From positions 3,673,772 through 3,737,771 of the forward strand of contig OX030959.1 of assembly GCA_943735955.1 (NCBI GenBank): a stretch of DNA of 64,000 nt, in the 5' to 3' direction. Position 1 is the stretch's first letter. Every line of letters begins with the position of its first letter. The stretch is from Piscicola geometra. Taxonomy: Eukaryota; Annelida; Clitellata; Hirudinida; Piscicolidae. Below, in pieces: positions 1 to 12,300 of this stretch. Both the position numbers and the translations under genes were made by a program. The notes under the pieces were generated by a model that made no database searches, was not told the origin of the DNA, and was given only the letters and a program-made list of their open reading frames with translations.

Positions 1-184
1 CAGATCCGTTGAAGGTGGTCAGCCACGTCGGATGAACACCCCAAGAAGCCGTAGTTCCTTACCACGCATCCGGACAACGCCATGCGTCCGAAGAGGGCCT
101 TGGTGATGAGGACGATGGTGTTTGGAGGGCATGTCGCCGTGAACGTCTCAAATTGGCAGTACTCTTTGCAGTGAACGAAGGAAA
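1..184 (-). CDS. SUEL/galactose-binding lectin domain protein, single exon, partial
   Basis: The reverse strand reads in one open frame through a cysteine-rich stretch that includes HCKEYCQFETFTATCP, then a block ending ALFGRM, then GCVVRNYGFLGCSSDV. This is the pattern of the SUEL-type galactose-binding lectin domain: first Cys, a short hydrophobic strand, the (Y/F)GRM turn, then paired Cys. Such domains occur in extracellular or membrane proteins of invertebrates and in latrophilins and EVA-1 proteins. I cannot assign this one to a named member. The upstream exon edge is most likely the CAG acceptor that puts the exon boundary near 184; another possible acceptor lies a few codons further in. 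The downstream half of the domain lies beyond position 1. The family call is fairly sure; the gene identity is open. Confidence 0.7.
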
Positions 185-3100
185 CTGTACGTGGTGGTGG
201 TGAGGGTGCTGTGGAGTAGTTGTTTATGTGAGGAAAGCGTTCATTTGAGTTTTTGGTTAATATAAATAATGGGGAAAAAATAATAGACAAAATATGTATA
301 AATAATAAATATTAATTTAAAAAAACTTATGTTAAGAAACAAGCTGTATTAACAATATGGTAGTTTTAAAAAAACTTGAACTAACCTACAAACAACAGGA
401 GAACCAAAGAAGCCGTGTTCATGTTTCGAACCTGTGAGAGATGCGTGGGGTAAAGACGTAGTATAAGATACTTAACGGCCTTGTATTAGACAACTTATGA
501 ATTAATCTTAGAGTGAAAACAATTTTTTCTTCAAATAAATTACTTTTGTAAAACTATACTTTTTTTCCGATATTAAATCTTTTTCGAAAGAATCTTAAAG
601 GCACTATGCAAATGAATTTGAAGTTTGAAGCTTTTTTGAAACTTTAAGAGATTGTTTCTAGGAAGTTAAATGAGATTCTAAGCCTAGATGGACGTGTGAC
701 TTTCGTGAACAGGACATGTTTTTGCACTTTACAAATTCGAAGATCGTCTCAGCAAACGTCAGTCAGGCGTATATAAATGACAATATATCTATTCGCAAAG
801 TGACATATGGCCAAACACTCCTCTCCATTCATCACTTCTTTTTCATTAAGCCGTTACGATCCAATGTATTCTTTTGAAAAAGTATTTCTTTGCAAATCAT
901 CGCTTCTGAAAAAGTGTTCGCTAGATAAATTATCAATTCTTTTGGCGTGCTTGATTGCTTTTGTCATTAGTCTTTGTAATTAGTTACGAAGTCTGAGAAG
1001 CGTGGAGTGAAGTCGAGGGAGGGGGGGAGATAATCTCAGCAACCGCACAGTCGATTGTTGCTTCAACAAAAGCAGAATATTTTATGATAGTTTTTTACAT
1101 TATGGTAAAAACTTTAAACAAATATTGTTTTTTTGTTTATAAGATTTGAGACACATAAAAATGTAAGTTTGAAAGAACTTTAAAATTAAATGAGCAACGC
1201 CGGAAACGCAAGAAAGTTTTTGAGAAGTGTGTTTTATAAATAAGGCCTAATGACTCCTAGAAATGATCTAAGGATGCCATAAACCCAGGCCACTTGTCTA
1301 TTTATCACGAAATAAATAAATAAATCTTTGAGCTTTCAATTATTGTGAAGGTTGTTTTAAGTAATGTCGAAAAAGTTCAATAAATTCTGGTCGTCTTTTG
1401 TGAGCTGAGGTTAATGTTAGTTTTATTCTTTTTGAAATGAATGAAAAACAATTTGGTAAGCAAAATGTTAAATAGTATTTTTTAATTTAAAAAAAGTATT
1501 TTTATCTATAATCTTAAAAATCGAGGTTTTCAAACATAAATCAATAAAAAACCAATAAAAACACAAGCATGAACATTTAAATACTAAAATGGATAAATAT
1601 AGGTTTAAAAATAATAAATTTAGAAAAAGAATATTTATCTTCATATTTTTTCCAATATTCTTCTTCGTTAAAAATATACTTTCCGAATAATTTTTTGTGT
1701 CATAATGGATAGCAGCAAGTTGTGTATAAACTAGGTTTCCAAAGATGATTGCGTTAGTAAGGACTTGTTTAATTAGTTATTACCATTCCATCTATCATTC
1801 CCCTTCTTTAACCATCCTTATACCATCCGGCTTTTTATCATCTACTCACTACATCACCATGACAAGACCTTATATTAATATGATTTTTAAACGATTTAAA
1901 ATGGTTTGCTGAACTATCAAAATTGTTCTTTTTATAACCAACACACCATCTTTTCCTACTCAACACTTTTTCATTAAAAAACTAAGCTTTCAACGTTTTA
2001 ATCTCTCAGCTGTGGATCATAAGTAATTTTGTCTGAAAGTAACATATGTCGAAAAAATATTTTTAAACGACGCATATTAAATTTTTTCAAAAAAGAATTT
2101 TTTAATTTACTTCATAAGGGTGTCTATTCCACTCTTGAAGCGTGCGTAGAAGCATTGTTAACTGTAAAAGATTATTTTTTGTAAAGCCAAAAAAAATTGA
2201 AAACCAAAAGTTTTAGTTTTTCCTCGAATAAAACCAAAAAGTTGCTTTTGTAATTTATATAACGCCGATGTTTACGAAGTCCAGCTAATTGTTTGTCAGG
2301 ATGGACAAGACAATTAGACTTCCTTCCACTAACTTCTTTAAGGGGTTTGAAGTTTAAAAAAAGAAACTTTGATTTTGAAATGCAAAGTTCGTTACACCAT
2401 ACATTCATACGTCTGAAAACCTGTTTTGAACCAATTAAATTTTATAATTTAGTTATGAATATTCTAAATTAGCAATTTTTGTGAGTTATCATTAATTAAT
2501 TGGAACAGATGGTCTAATTAACCTTACGGCGAGTACTTAAAAAATAGTCCACACTCCTTTCTTTATCATATCCTGTTTTATCTCCTAATAAAGCTCGTAA
2601 CTTGATGAATGGATGCCTAATTGTGAGCGAAGATTTACACGAAATGCCGATTTTTTGGGAATAAATGTCTGCTGGGATTTTTTATTGCTTTTAATTAAGA
2701 ACTTTCATTCCTGCTTTAAAATATGTTATGTTTGATTTATCTTCTATCGTTCGTTAATTTACCTAAAAACTCCGTCTATTTGTTTATCCAGTTACCTTAT
2801 ATTTTTTACTTGTTCATCTATCCGTTCAACAAAAAAGTCAGAAATGGGTTCAAATAGTTGTTCAAAAAGTCTATCTATCTATAGGTTGATATTTTTGCAT
2901 TTCACTCATTCACTTATTAATCGAATTAACCAATTCCCCAAGCCATTCATATGAGCAATGCATCAATTAATTCCTTCGCCCATTCACAAATGAATTTCTG
3001 GGCAAATAACAGGGTTGTAATTTTGAAGGAGCGACTCTCGAGGGAGCGTATGCATAGATGGCTGCATGTCGTTACTTCGATTCTGGAGATGTGACTGTGT

Positions 3101-4319
3101 GCGAGGGACGACACATAATCGGATTGTGTGACATTGTTTTATAACGCTAGGTCCACCGAAACTGCATTTGACTGGGAAATTTTGTTGGAGTAGATTTTTG
3201 TGGTGTGATTTTTGTTGATGTTGTTGAGAAAATAATAATAATAATTTTTACGGTTTTAGAAATTGTTTGGTTCTAAGAAATTTTTTGTTTTTATTAACTT
3301 TAAGCTTAAAAAAGAGTAAGAAAAACATAGAAACCACTTTTTAGACTGGTAAAAACGACAACTTTCCAAAGATTGATTGAATCAATGAGAAATATGAGCA
3401 GATGAAAAAAATTTAATAAAAAATTTAAATAAAATCCAAAGAAGTAATTTATAAAAATATTACTGCCTTAATAAAGATTATAATTTCCAAACCTATGTCA
3501 AATTATTGCTAAAAAGCCTATTTTAAAACAAGTTTAAAAATAAATAAAATATTTAAAAAGTAAAATTACAGAAATGAAATATTTTAATTTAAGTAAATAA
3601 AATTACAGAAATGAAATATTTTAATTTAAGTAAATAAAATTACAGAAATAAAATATTTTAATTTAAAATGTATTAAACAAACAGAAACAACCAACCATTT
3701 TAGAAAATTAATTTACTAAAGAATACTATTAAAAAAAATACTGATAAAAAAATGTTCCAACTAACCAAATAAAAAATAGATTTAAAGTTTAAAAAATCCG
3801 ACATCGAAAGCACACAGTCTAATTACGGGAGCCTCGTCACACAGAGCCTCTTATCACTTCACGCCTTGGTAGGCGGGAGGAGTTGATAAAGAGACTTATG
3901 GGAATGGCTTTTCAGCTGTGCTTGCCTTTTGCGAGTAATTCAAAGATTTTATTTTTCAAAGTTTCTAGGAGTATTTGTTCTTAAGTGAGTTTTTTCTCGA
4001 AATTTATGGTTTATTTAAATTAAATTCTATTTTTTGAACTCTCAAATAACGTTAAATTGTATTTTTAATGAAAAGATTTTAACATGGTTTTTACGTTATT
4101 ATTATTTTTAATTTCGTGGAGTTATGCAAATCTTGACTTTTTTAATTATTCAATAGTGAATATATATTTTTCTTTTTTATATGTGTTTTATAACAGTTTT
4201 ACAATTTAAGCAACTTATTAGGTTTTCAGTTTTATTTATTTATTGTCATGGTCCATAAGTCTATTGATTCATATATCCGTTCATCTTCTCACTGACCAAT
4301 TCATTAATTTACTTTTCTA
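185..4319. other. AT-rich non-coding DNA, no supported gene
   Basis: No convincing exon was found on either strand. The only open frame of note, 2172-2408 minus, encodes a K/F/N-rich peptide without a recognisable domain. A TATATAAA motif lies near 770, but I could not tie it to a gene. A 37-bp unit is tandemly repeated about three times at 3563-3665. More complex islands of mixed base composition, such as 3000-3160 and 3800-3930, stand out from the AT-rich background. Confidence 0.6.
3540..3668. repeat. 37-bp tandem repeat, about three units
   Basis: A unit containing AAATTACAGAAATGAAATAT recurs at a spacing of 37 bp, with one G-to-A variant in the last copy. It is short, AT-rich and non-coding. 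Confidence 0.75.
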
Positions 4320-4330
4320 CTTTTTATAAA

Positions 4331-4582
4331 TATATCCATCTACCCATCCATTTACTCATTCATCTTTCCATTCATCTACCCATCCATTTACCCATCCTTC
4401 CACCTATCAATCTACCCAGCCATTTACCCATCCATCTACCCATACATCTACCTATCCACCTACTCATCCATCCACTCATCTATCTAACCATTCATTCATC
4501 CATCCACCTATCCATCCACCTACCCATCATCTAACCATCCATCCACTCATCCATTCACTCATCCATCTAACCATCCATCTCA
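4331..4582. repeat. Imperfect CCAT/CATC tetranucleotide repeat
   Basis: About 250 bp of degenerate four-base units (CATC, CCAT, TACC) with frequent substitutions, the pattern of an old microsatellite. No open frame is maintained. Confidence 0.85.
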
Positions 4583-7500
4583 ATAAATTTCAACGCAAAA
4601 ATTCAATCAGCAAGCTCTGCCTAGCAACTCAGTGACGGCATCAATTTCACAAGTCACAACTCTTTCAATTGCAAACTTTTTATACATTTTCAAGAATAAA
4701 TTTTAAAAATTTGCAATTTAATCGTCTAAAATCATATTATTTTCACTTATGATAAGTGAAAATTTATTCATAATTACTTTTAAAATGAAAATTGTTGACA
4801 CTGGTTTTTTCATGCGATTTGTAAAAATTAACTCTTTTTTTTTAATGACTTTTTTTAATGTATACAATTTTTAGAGCTTTTTTTTGTTTAAAAACTTTAT
4901 TTAAATAAAATTAATTTCAATAAAATTTCATTTTAAAAAATTATTTATTTTAACAAACTAAGACTTGAAATTACATTTAAATATGCGCATGTATAGAGTC
5001 GACTACTTTACTTTCTGGATTTTCTTTTAATATTGAATTTATGGATCTCGAAATTTCTGACACGGCTGACAAGAGTCTGTGTGCGAGAACTGGTGCTGTT
5101 ATTGAAATACGAAGAATGGCGTGGTGGCTTTAATATTGGATGAAGTGATGCTGAATAAAATGGCGGTTGAAGTGATTTTGAATTAAAATGCTGGTGCAAG
5201 TTTTGTGATAGTGTGACTCGAAGACGATGTTTGGTGGGTTTTTTAAATTAATTTTTTCAAAAGTGAATTGCAAACGTGCTGTAAAGCGTGTTATGGTGGT
5301 GTCAGGATGGCCTATTTTTGTGTTGTAAAACATTTTTTTTATACAACCGTATTGCTGGCTTGTATTGCCTGTAGTGTTGGTGAAATGTTTTTGAAGTGAA
5401 TAGGTGGGTGTATGAATAGAAAGTACAATACACCTCGCTAGGTCGGCGTGTAAAGAACCAAATTTGCAATTTATTAATATAATCCGTGTTTTTATTATTC
5501 GGAAAATGTATAAACTATTATAAAAATTCAAATAGAAATCTATGAAAAAATTACATTTTAATTGCATTTGCAAAAACTTTCGGAAATCTTAGTTTATTTT
5601 TTACATTTTTATTCAACTCTTTTTTTCGTTTAAACTTTCAAACACTCCTTTTAATCCAATTGAAGTCAAGCTTGATATTCAGTTTTTTACAGTTTTTTTT
5701 CTAGATAGATAATATTTTTTAAAGATATTGTTCTTGCTTTTGATAGTTTTAATTTTCAGAATGACTTTTAAAAGAACAAAATTTTCTGGTTCTGAACATT
5801 CAGCCAGTTCAACATTAGGTTGAGGATAAAGATCATTGCATTTTTAGTTAATTTTTAGCCACTCTTGTAAACTTCTCGTTAAATTTACTGATTTCGCCGC
5901 CGCAGAAGATTCAAGCTTATGAAATACTGATTTTTTTAAACACTTGTATTTTACACCAAAATTATACATTTTTCATGGATTTGAACTTTTTTTTCATTTC
6001 AAAGTTAATGTTTTAAAAAACTCTAAAGTTTTCAAATCAAATTGGATAGTTCGTGCAGTTGAAACTTTGCTAATTAAAAGAATATAAACACACACAAAAG
6101 TTCAAAAAATAATTTAAAAAACTGAAAATTAAATTTTTAAGAAAAAATAAAAATTGTTTTTTTTTCAACATTTTTTATTTTTCGTTTCTCAAATTAGCTA
6201 AAAGACCCCAGAGCAAAGCGTCTAATGAAATAATTGAAAAAAGTACCTTGCTAAAGCAAAAACGGTGCTTTTTGAATTTTATAACAAAGATTTTAATTCT
6301 CAAAAGGATAGCAATATTTAAAAAATCACGAAAACACAAAAAGCAAACTTTATAAGCAAACTTTTGACCGCGCGAAATGTAATAATGACGTTCGACAGGA
6401 GATATTTGACACGAAGCGCTCAATTTAAACTTCAGCACGGCTACTTTACGAACAAATAAAGTTTCGAATCGACCGGCAAATACACCGGAGAAAAACTCGT
6501 AAAGATCTACGTGTAGTTGAGATTAAAGAAATGTCCTTGCCATCAAGTCTTCATTCTTCACTGAAAAACACCGGCATTTCCTTCTTATCCCAAAATCTCG
6601 ATTCATTCTCCACTAGAGCTGCTCACGCGTGCTCCAACGCGGTTCCTCAGAGACCTCGTGACTTGAGCAATCTTTTGGCGGCTTTTTATTGAATTTCGCT
6701 TTATATTTAGAAGCATCTTAGAGATTTAAAGTTTTTTTTCGGAATTTAAAACTTTTCAAATTTATTTATTGTTTTATTTTGTTTAATAATAAAATGCAAA
6801 GTAGATTTTTTTTCCAAATTTTGTCATGCCATGGCTGTTTTAAATAATTCTGACTTATAATTTTGCAAAAATCGCAGTAAACTTTTATTAAATTCATGTG
6901 CTTTGGGAAACATTTCTCCAAAAATATTAATCTTTAGTATAAACTAAATTTATTTGTAGATTTTGAAAAGCAAACAACATTTTGGTTCGAAAAAATAAAT
7001 TCTAAATATTTATAAAAAAAACTCGTTTCATCTAAGATTAACAAATGTATAAATATATTTCCCTAAAACCTCCAAAATAATTCAAATTATTTTCGAAATG
7101 ACAAAATTCCTCCAAAAATACCGAAAAATAATGTTTGAAAGTATATTAAGGCGAGAACTCGCTATGAGCGGAGGGTAGATGATGTAGGGGGTGAATGACA
7201 GACTTAATTAAGCTGAACGCAAAAAGTGGACTTCGATAAAGGAACCGACAGGTCATTAGACAAGGCCTCTGTCCTCCATTCAAGAAGTCCTGAAGACGAT
7301 AACGAAGCCTGCATGTGAACTCGCTTGATACTGCTGCTGGCATTGTATAAATTCCTGAGCGCATGTATGTGTTTTATTAAAAGACTTATAAATAAATTAC
7401 ACAATTTTTTTCTTTTTTTAATTTTTTCCTTTACTAACCCGGTTTTTATTCATAAATTGTAGTTTTGCAAACTATGCAGACGCCAAGTTATGCATTACAG

Positions 7501-7594
7501 AAAGGCGCGCCATAAGAGGGAATTGAGATGAAATACTTGAAGGCTGGAGTTTCAAAGGAAGTTGATCCCGCCATCAACTTCACGTCCACCTCGT
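4583..7594. other. AT-rich non-coding DNA, no supported gene
   Basis: Open frames here are short and AT-rich without domains. One 53-residue frame at 6531-6692 lies in less AT-rich sequence and is listed separately. A complex island at 7140-7360 and another at 7490-7570 may be regulatory or may be fragments of old elements. Confidence 0.5.
6531..6692 (+). CDS. Candidate short ORF, 53 residues, unknown
   Basis: An ATG at 6531 opens a frame of 53 codons ending TGA at 6692. The product is rich in Ser, Leu and Asn (start MSLPSSLHSSLKNTG) with no domain I recognise. It lies in a short stretch of more balanced base composition inside AT-rich DNA, which is the only reason to list it. It could be an exon of an unrecognised gene, a short peptide gene, or chance. 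Confidence 0.15.
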   Translation: MSLPSSLHSSLKNTGISFLSQNLDSFSTRAAHACSNAVPQRPRDLSNLLAAFY

Positions 7595-7815
7595 CGTCAT
7601 CGTAAAACTAACATCATCATCAAGAACATCATCATATTCAACATCATAATCAAGAACAACATCATCTTCCACAACATGAGCATCATTAAAAACATCATCA
7701 ACAACATAATATCTCCAACATCATTATCAGCACCTTCAAAATCATTCCTATTATTATCATTCCATCATCCCCATCTTCATCATTATCATCATCATCATCA
7801 CGATGCTCAAACGAT
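7595..7815. repeat. ATC-rich trinucleotide repeat
   Basis: Imperfect runs of ATC/CATCAT interrupted by AAC and TTC triplets. The 88-residue frame across it (Ile/Asn/His-rich) is a by-product of the repeat. Confidence 0.8.
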
Positions 7816-10800
7816 GAAGAAACGATAAGAGACTGAGATAATGATAAAAGAGAGACAGGATGTGCGCTCTTAATTGTAGACTTCATGGCCCGTAAAAGGA
7901 TGGGAGGCTGAGTGCAAACGGCGGGAGTTTGGTGGTGGGAGAGAAAGAGATTGATGGCGATTGGTGAAAAGGTGAAAGAAGAGAAAGATGTTCAATATTT
8001 TGAAAAAACAGGTAATTATGGGAATTGGCCCGCCATGTTAAAAGACCAGGGGCTAGGTAAGAACCTACTAACACCTGGTGCTAGTGACAAGACAAAACAA
8101 GCCTATTAAATAGACAAAAAGTATTATATATTTTTTCTAAAATACATAAAAAAATTTAGTTTGGATAAATGCATTGTATTAGTTCTTTAAATAAAAATAC
8201 CTTTGTCAAATGATTTTTAAATGTACATTTTTTATGCTGTAACAAACACGACATGCTATTCGGGTATTAAATTACCAACTTAATTCGCGATTTAAAAGTA
8301 TCTCGTGTGAAGGTTTTTCCAGCTTTTAAACTCCTTTTAAATTATATTAAAACTTTCCTTTATTAGATTATTCATTAAATTAAATGGCTTCCTAAACGAA
8401 CTACGGGTTGGTTGCGATGAAATCATAATTTAGGACTGACCATTAATTGCCCCAGACTCGAAAGACTATGGAATGTTTGTGGGACACTGGCATTAAAGGA
8501 TTAGTAACGGGCTTATAATGGCAAATAGAACTATTTTTAAAACTCTTTATGACAAAAATTGTTAATAATGTTTTTTTTTAAACAACAAAATTATTTGGAA
8601 TGATTTACGTTTTTTATATGATTCAATTTTTGGAACCACTTTGAAGCCTTTGTGTTTGCATTGGGCATACATTTTTACAAACAATTTTTTGACAAATATT
8701 CTTTCATGTACTTTGTTTAGAGAAGTGAGATTTTTTTGAATCAGCGTTTCATCGTGAGAAGATGCTTGATGGGCGAAAAGTTGTAGTGGTGAATAGAACA
8801 AATAGACACTTAAAAGTTGTAATGAACGATACAGTTTTCTAAATTTCAAAAAATTGGGATGCTTTCAGTAGTTTTGAAAAAAAACATTAATCTGAATCAT
8901 ACTGATAAATTGTAAACCATTAAACAACCGTTAACTATTGAAAAGTAAACTTGAAAAGCAATTTAAAGTAATGGAATACCTTTCAGACCTGCTAGGAAAA
9001 CCTCATCGAAGGCAGCTTCAAACACATTTCACGCATCCCTCCCATGCACCTCCGCTATTTATATGCTCGAGTTTATATTTGCATATATGAATATGCATTT
9101 TTGGTCAACTTATATCTTCATTAAATTGTTTTATGTTTAATTTTTACATTTAATAAAAGTGATTGGTTTGTATAGAATGTTGTATTTAAGAAATGTGTGT
9201 CATTTAATTCTATATTTTTGTAGTTATCAACTTTACATCTAATAAAAACGAGTATAAATCAACTTTTTATTTTATGATACATAAAAATCAATATTGAATT
9301 AATTAATTAATTGAAATTAAAGTGGTTACAAACTATGCGAAATTTCAAAGAGAAAAAACGAAGCTATAACCAACCGGTTTTCCAGGGAAATCCTTTTTTC
9401 CCTTGTTTCCAGAAAAAGTTCATGGAATCTGGTGTGTTATAAAAGTTTTTATAAATCCCTTTCAGAAAAATTCAACGCTTTATTTGATAAAAATTTGCAA
9501 TTTTGAATTTTTATAACCTTTTGAAAGTAAAATGCTTCATAGAAGATTAAAAACTTTCAAGTCAAGTCTTGATCGAAAAGAATTTCTTCAAAAAAGATGA
9601 ATTAAAATGTACTGAAATTATCTGTTTCACTCTTACAAGACGTTGCATTTGTGTGCAGTGACGGAACAGATTTCTCGGTGAATGGGGCCAAGACGCGTGG
9701 ATCGATATGCGACACTAAAACGCTCGCAAAGACGTTCAATCACTTCGGGTCAGCCTCCGATTGAATGGAAAGAGTCGGTAACATATGCGTGAGAGTTTAA
9801 GTGATGGAAAACTTATTAAATGTTGCTAAATATTTTTTTATGTTTCATGTAAAAAAGTTAAAGTAATAGACAATTTTCCAAATAATGACAGTCTAATTTT
9901 TAACAATAATGAAGTGTAATGATATAGGATTTTGTATTAAAAAAAACTATATATATAAACACTAAAAATTATTTTTAAGTGTTTGAGAATCATAATAAGT
10001 CGTTTCACTATATCATCGAACTTTGAAGTCTTCGAATTTTTTACTTAATTCATTAAATTCAATTTAAAATCAATTTAACAAATATTTCAGCCATTTAAAA
10101 TATTGTCAAACCTAGGGTTGAATAGTCTTTTAGTTCAAAAACATTATATTCTCTGTCCTATGATTCACAAAAAAAACCAAACTATAAGTACGAGAATCTT
10201 TCTCAACAAAATACCCCAAAAAATCAAACATGGAAAATAAATTTCGCATACATCTCACTCCGTTTTAAGGCAAACGAATGCTTTAAAGTGTAACGCGAAA
10301 GAAGGAAATTATAATGGACAGTGGAGTATAATTGAATTGGAAGAATTACACAAACGCAATTAAAATGCTTGAATGACATCACATCTACATGTGTTATCGT
10401 GCTCTCGGGATTCACCGGGGCATTTGTCGTGCCTTGCTGAGTTTTGTTTTGCTCGTCCATCCATCTGCGTATCCATCTTTTAACCCGAGTTATCCATTCG
10501 GTATAAGAAAATCCCATCCGTCCATCTTTGTATCAGTTCATTCATCCATTTAGCCATTCATCAGTTCACCCATAACACCTCTTCACACATTCATTCTTCC
10601 ATCTAGCAGCCCATCTATCAATCTTTTCATCTGTCCATCCCTTAATGCATAAGATGGCCACCATGTCTTTTGAGCTTTAAAGTTTTTTAAATTTGTTTTT
10701 TATAATTTTTCATAGCTTTTTAATTCACTTTTTAGTTTTTATCATTTCTTTTCTTCATTTAATTTATTAAAAATAACTTCATTACAAAGTCATAAAATTA

Positions 10801-11036
10801 TCTAATTTAATTTCAATTTCAATTAATAATTATTATTATAATAGAAAAATTAATAGAAAAATGTATGCATGTATGCATTGGATAAAAACATAGATGGATG
10901 AATAAAAAATGAATGAAAAATGAATGAATGAAAAAGGTTTGTTTTTGGTGACAAAATCACGCTCATTGGTTGAATGATTTATAAATTTATGGTCATGATT
11001 TTAAGCGTCGTGAAATTAATGGGATGACGATAAGAA
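7816..11036. other. AT-rich non-coding DNA, no supported gene
   Basis: No exon with recognisable coding content. Complex islands at 8370-8520 and 9650-9790 interrupt the AT-rich sequence; 8370-8520 holds several ATTA/TAAT cores and a TGTTTGTGG motif. 10500-10650 is a degenerate CATC repeat. Confidence 0.5.
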
Positions 11037-11265
11037 GAATGATGATGATGATGCTGCTGATGATGATGATGCTGATTATGATGATGCTGATTATGATGAT
11101 GCTGATTATGATGATGCTGATTATGATGATGCTGATTATGATGATGCTGATTATGATTATGATGATGCTGATAATGATGATAATGCGAGGATGATGATGG
11201 TGATGATGAGAATGATAATGATGAAGATGATAATGGTGATGATAGTAATGATGAGAGCGATAAGA
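11037..11265. repeat. GAT trinucleotide repeat with an embedded 15-bp unit
   Basis: Imperfect GAT/ATG repeats. Between about 11065 and 11160 a 15-bp unit (GATTATGATGATGCT) recurs six times nearly without change, then decays into a variant GAT repeat. The His/Gln-rich reverse-strand frame is a consequence of the repeat. Confidence 0.85.
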
Positions 11266-11679
11266 GTGATGGCAAAATTTGATCGAATGGTTGAATGGCT
11301 TTGGTGAACGCTTCTTGATGGAGATGTGATGGAATCCAAAAAGTGATTAAATGAAAAAGTGCGTTCAAAATTAGTGAAACATAAAATTTAAACAATTAAA
11401 TTAAATTATTTTCTATAAAATAAATAGCTATAAATATATCGAGAATGATGTAAGGGTGGCTCAGAGGGGAGGTGGAATGGCTTAGAAAATGTGGCGTCAG
11501 TGTGTGTGGGGAGATTAAGGGTTGCGTTGTAAATCTCCACATAAACACACAAACGCACGCGCACATACACTCACACACACACGGACACAAACAAATAAAC
11601 AAATGTCACGTACACACTCAGTCTACCGGTACACATTAAATATTATTTGTGTCACGCAAGTTTGTTTGTCAGTATATAG

Positions 11680-12300
11680 GAGTGTGTGTGTGTGTGTGTG
11701 AGAATGTGGGTGGATGTGCGTGTGTGTGGGTGGGGGTGTGGATTTGTGGGTGGGGGTGTGGGTGAATGTATTATGTGTTTGAGTATATATGTTTATGTGT
11801 GTGACATTTATGTATATGTATGTGTTTGTATGAATGTGTCTTCAGTGAATTTTTTTTAGGTTCTAATACTTTTGTGTATTCTCAAGTAATTTGAATATTC
11901 GTGGCTAGAGGGCTGAAATGTACGTGTGAACGTTTCTCGCATTGATTCTGACCATTAAACACTCTTATTGTGTGTATTTATGTGCGTGAATTTAAATGTG
12001 TGCCTAAGTTATGCGATACTTCTGTCAAACGTGTGTGGTTTTGTGTGCACTTATGAGTTTTGCTTTCCATTTTTTTATGTCTGAGTTTTTATGTGTGTCT
12101 ATGTGAAAGTTGATGTGTATGTGTGGGTGAGTTTTTCTGTGTGTCTATGTGTGTTTATGTGGAGGTGTATGTGTATGTATAAGTTTGTCTGTGTGACCGT
12201 GTGTGTCTATGTTGAAGTGGATGTGTATGCGTGAGTTTGTCTGTGTACCCATATGTGTCTATGTGTATGTGTGTTTGTATGTGTGAGTGTGCTTGAGTGA
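11680..12300. repeat. TG-rich low-complexity tract
   Basis: A pure (TG)n run near 11684-11701 is followed by about 600 bp of degenerate TGTGTATG/GTGTCTATG-type sequence. It looks like an eroded dinucleotide microsatellite. No gene is supported. Confidence 0.75.

Noticed and set aside
5130..5573. 147-residue reverse-strand frame
   Set aside because: Composition is typical of AT-rich non-coding sequence (Ile, Asn, Phe, His, Thr), with no domain and no splice partner.
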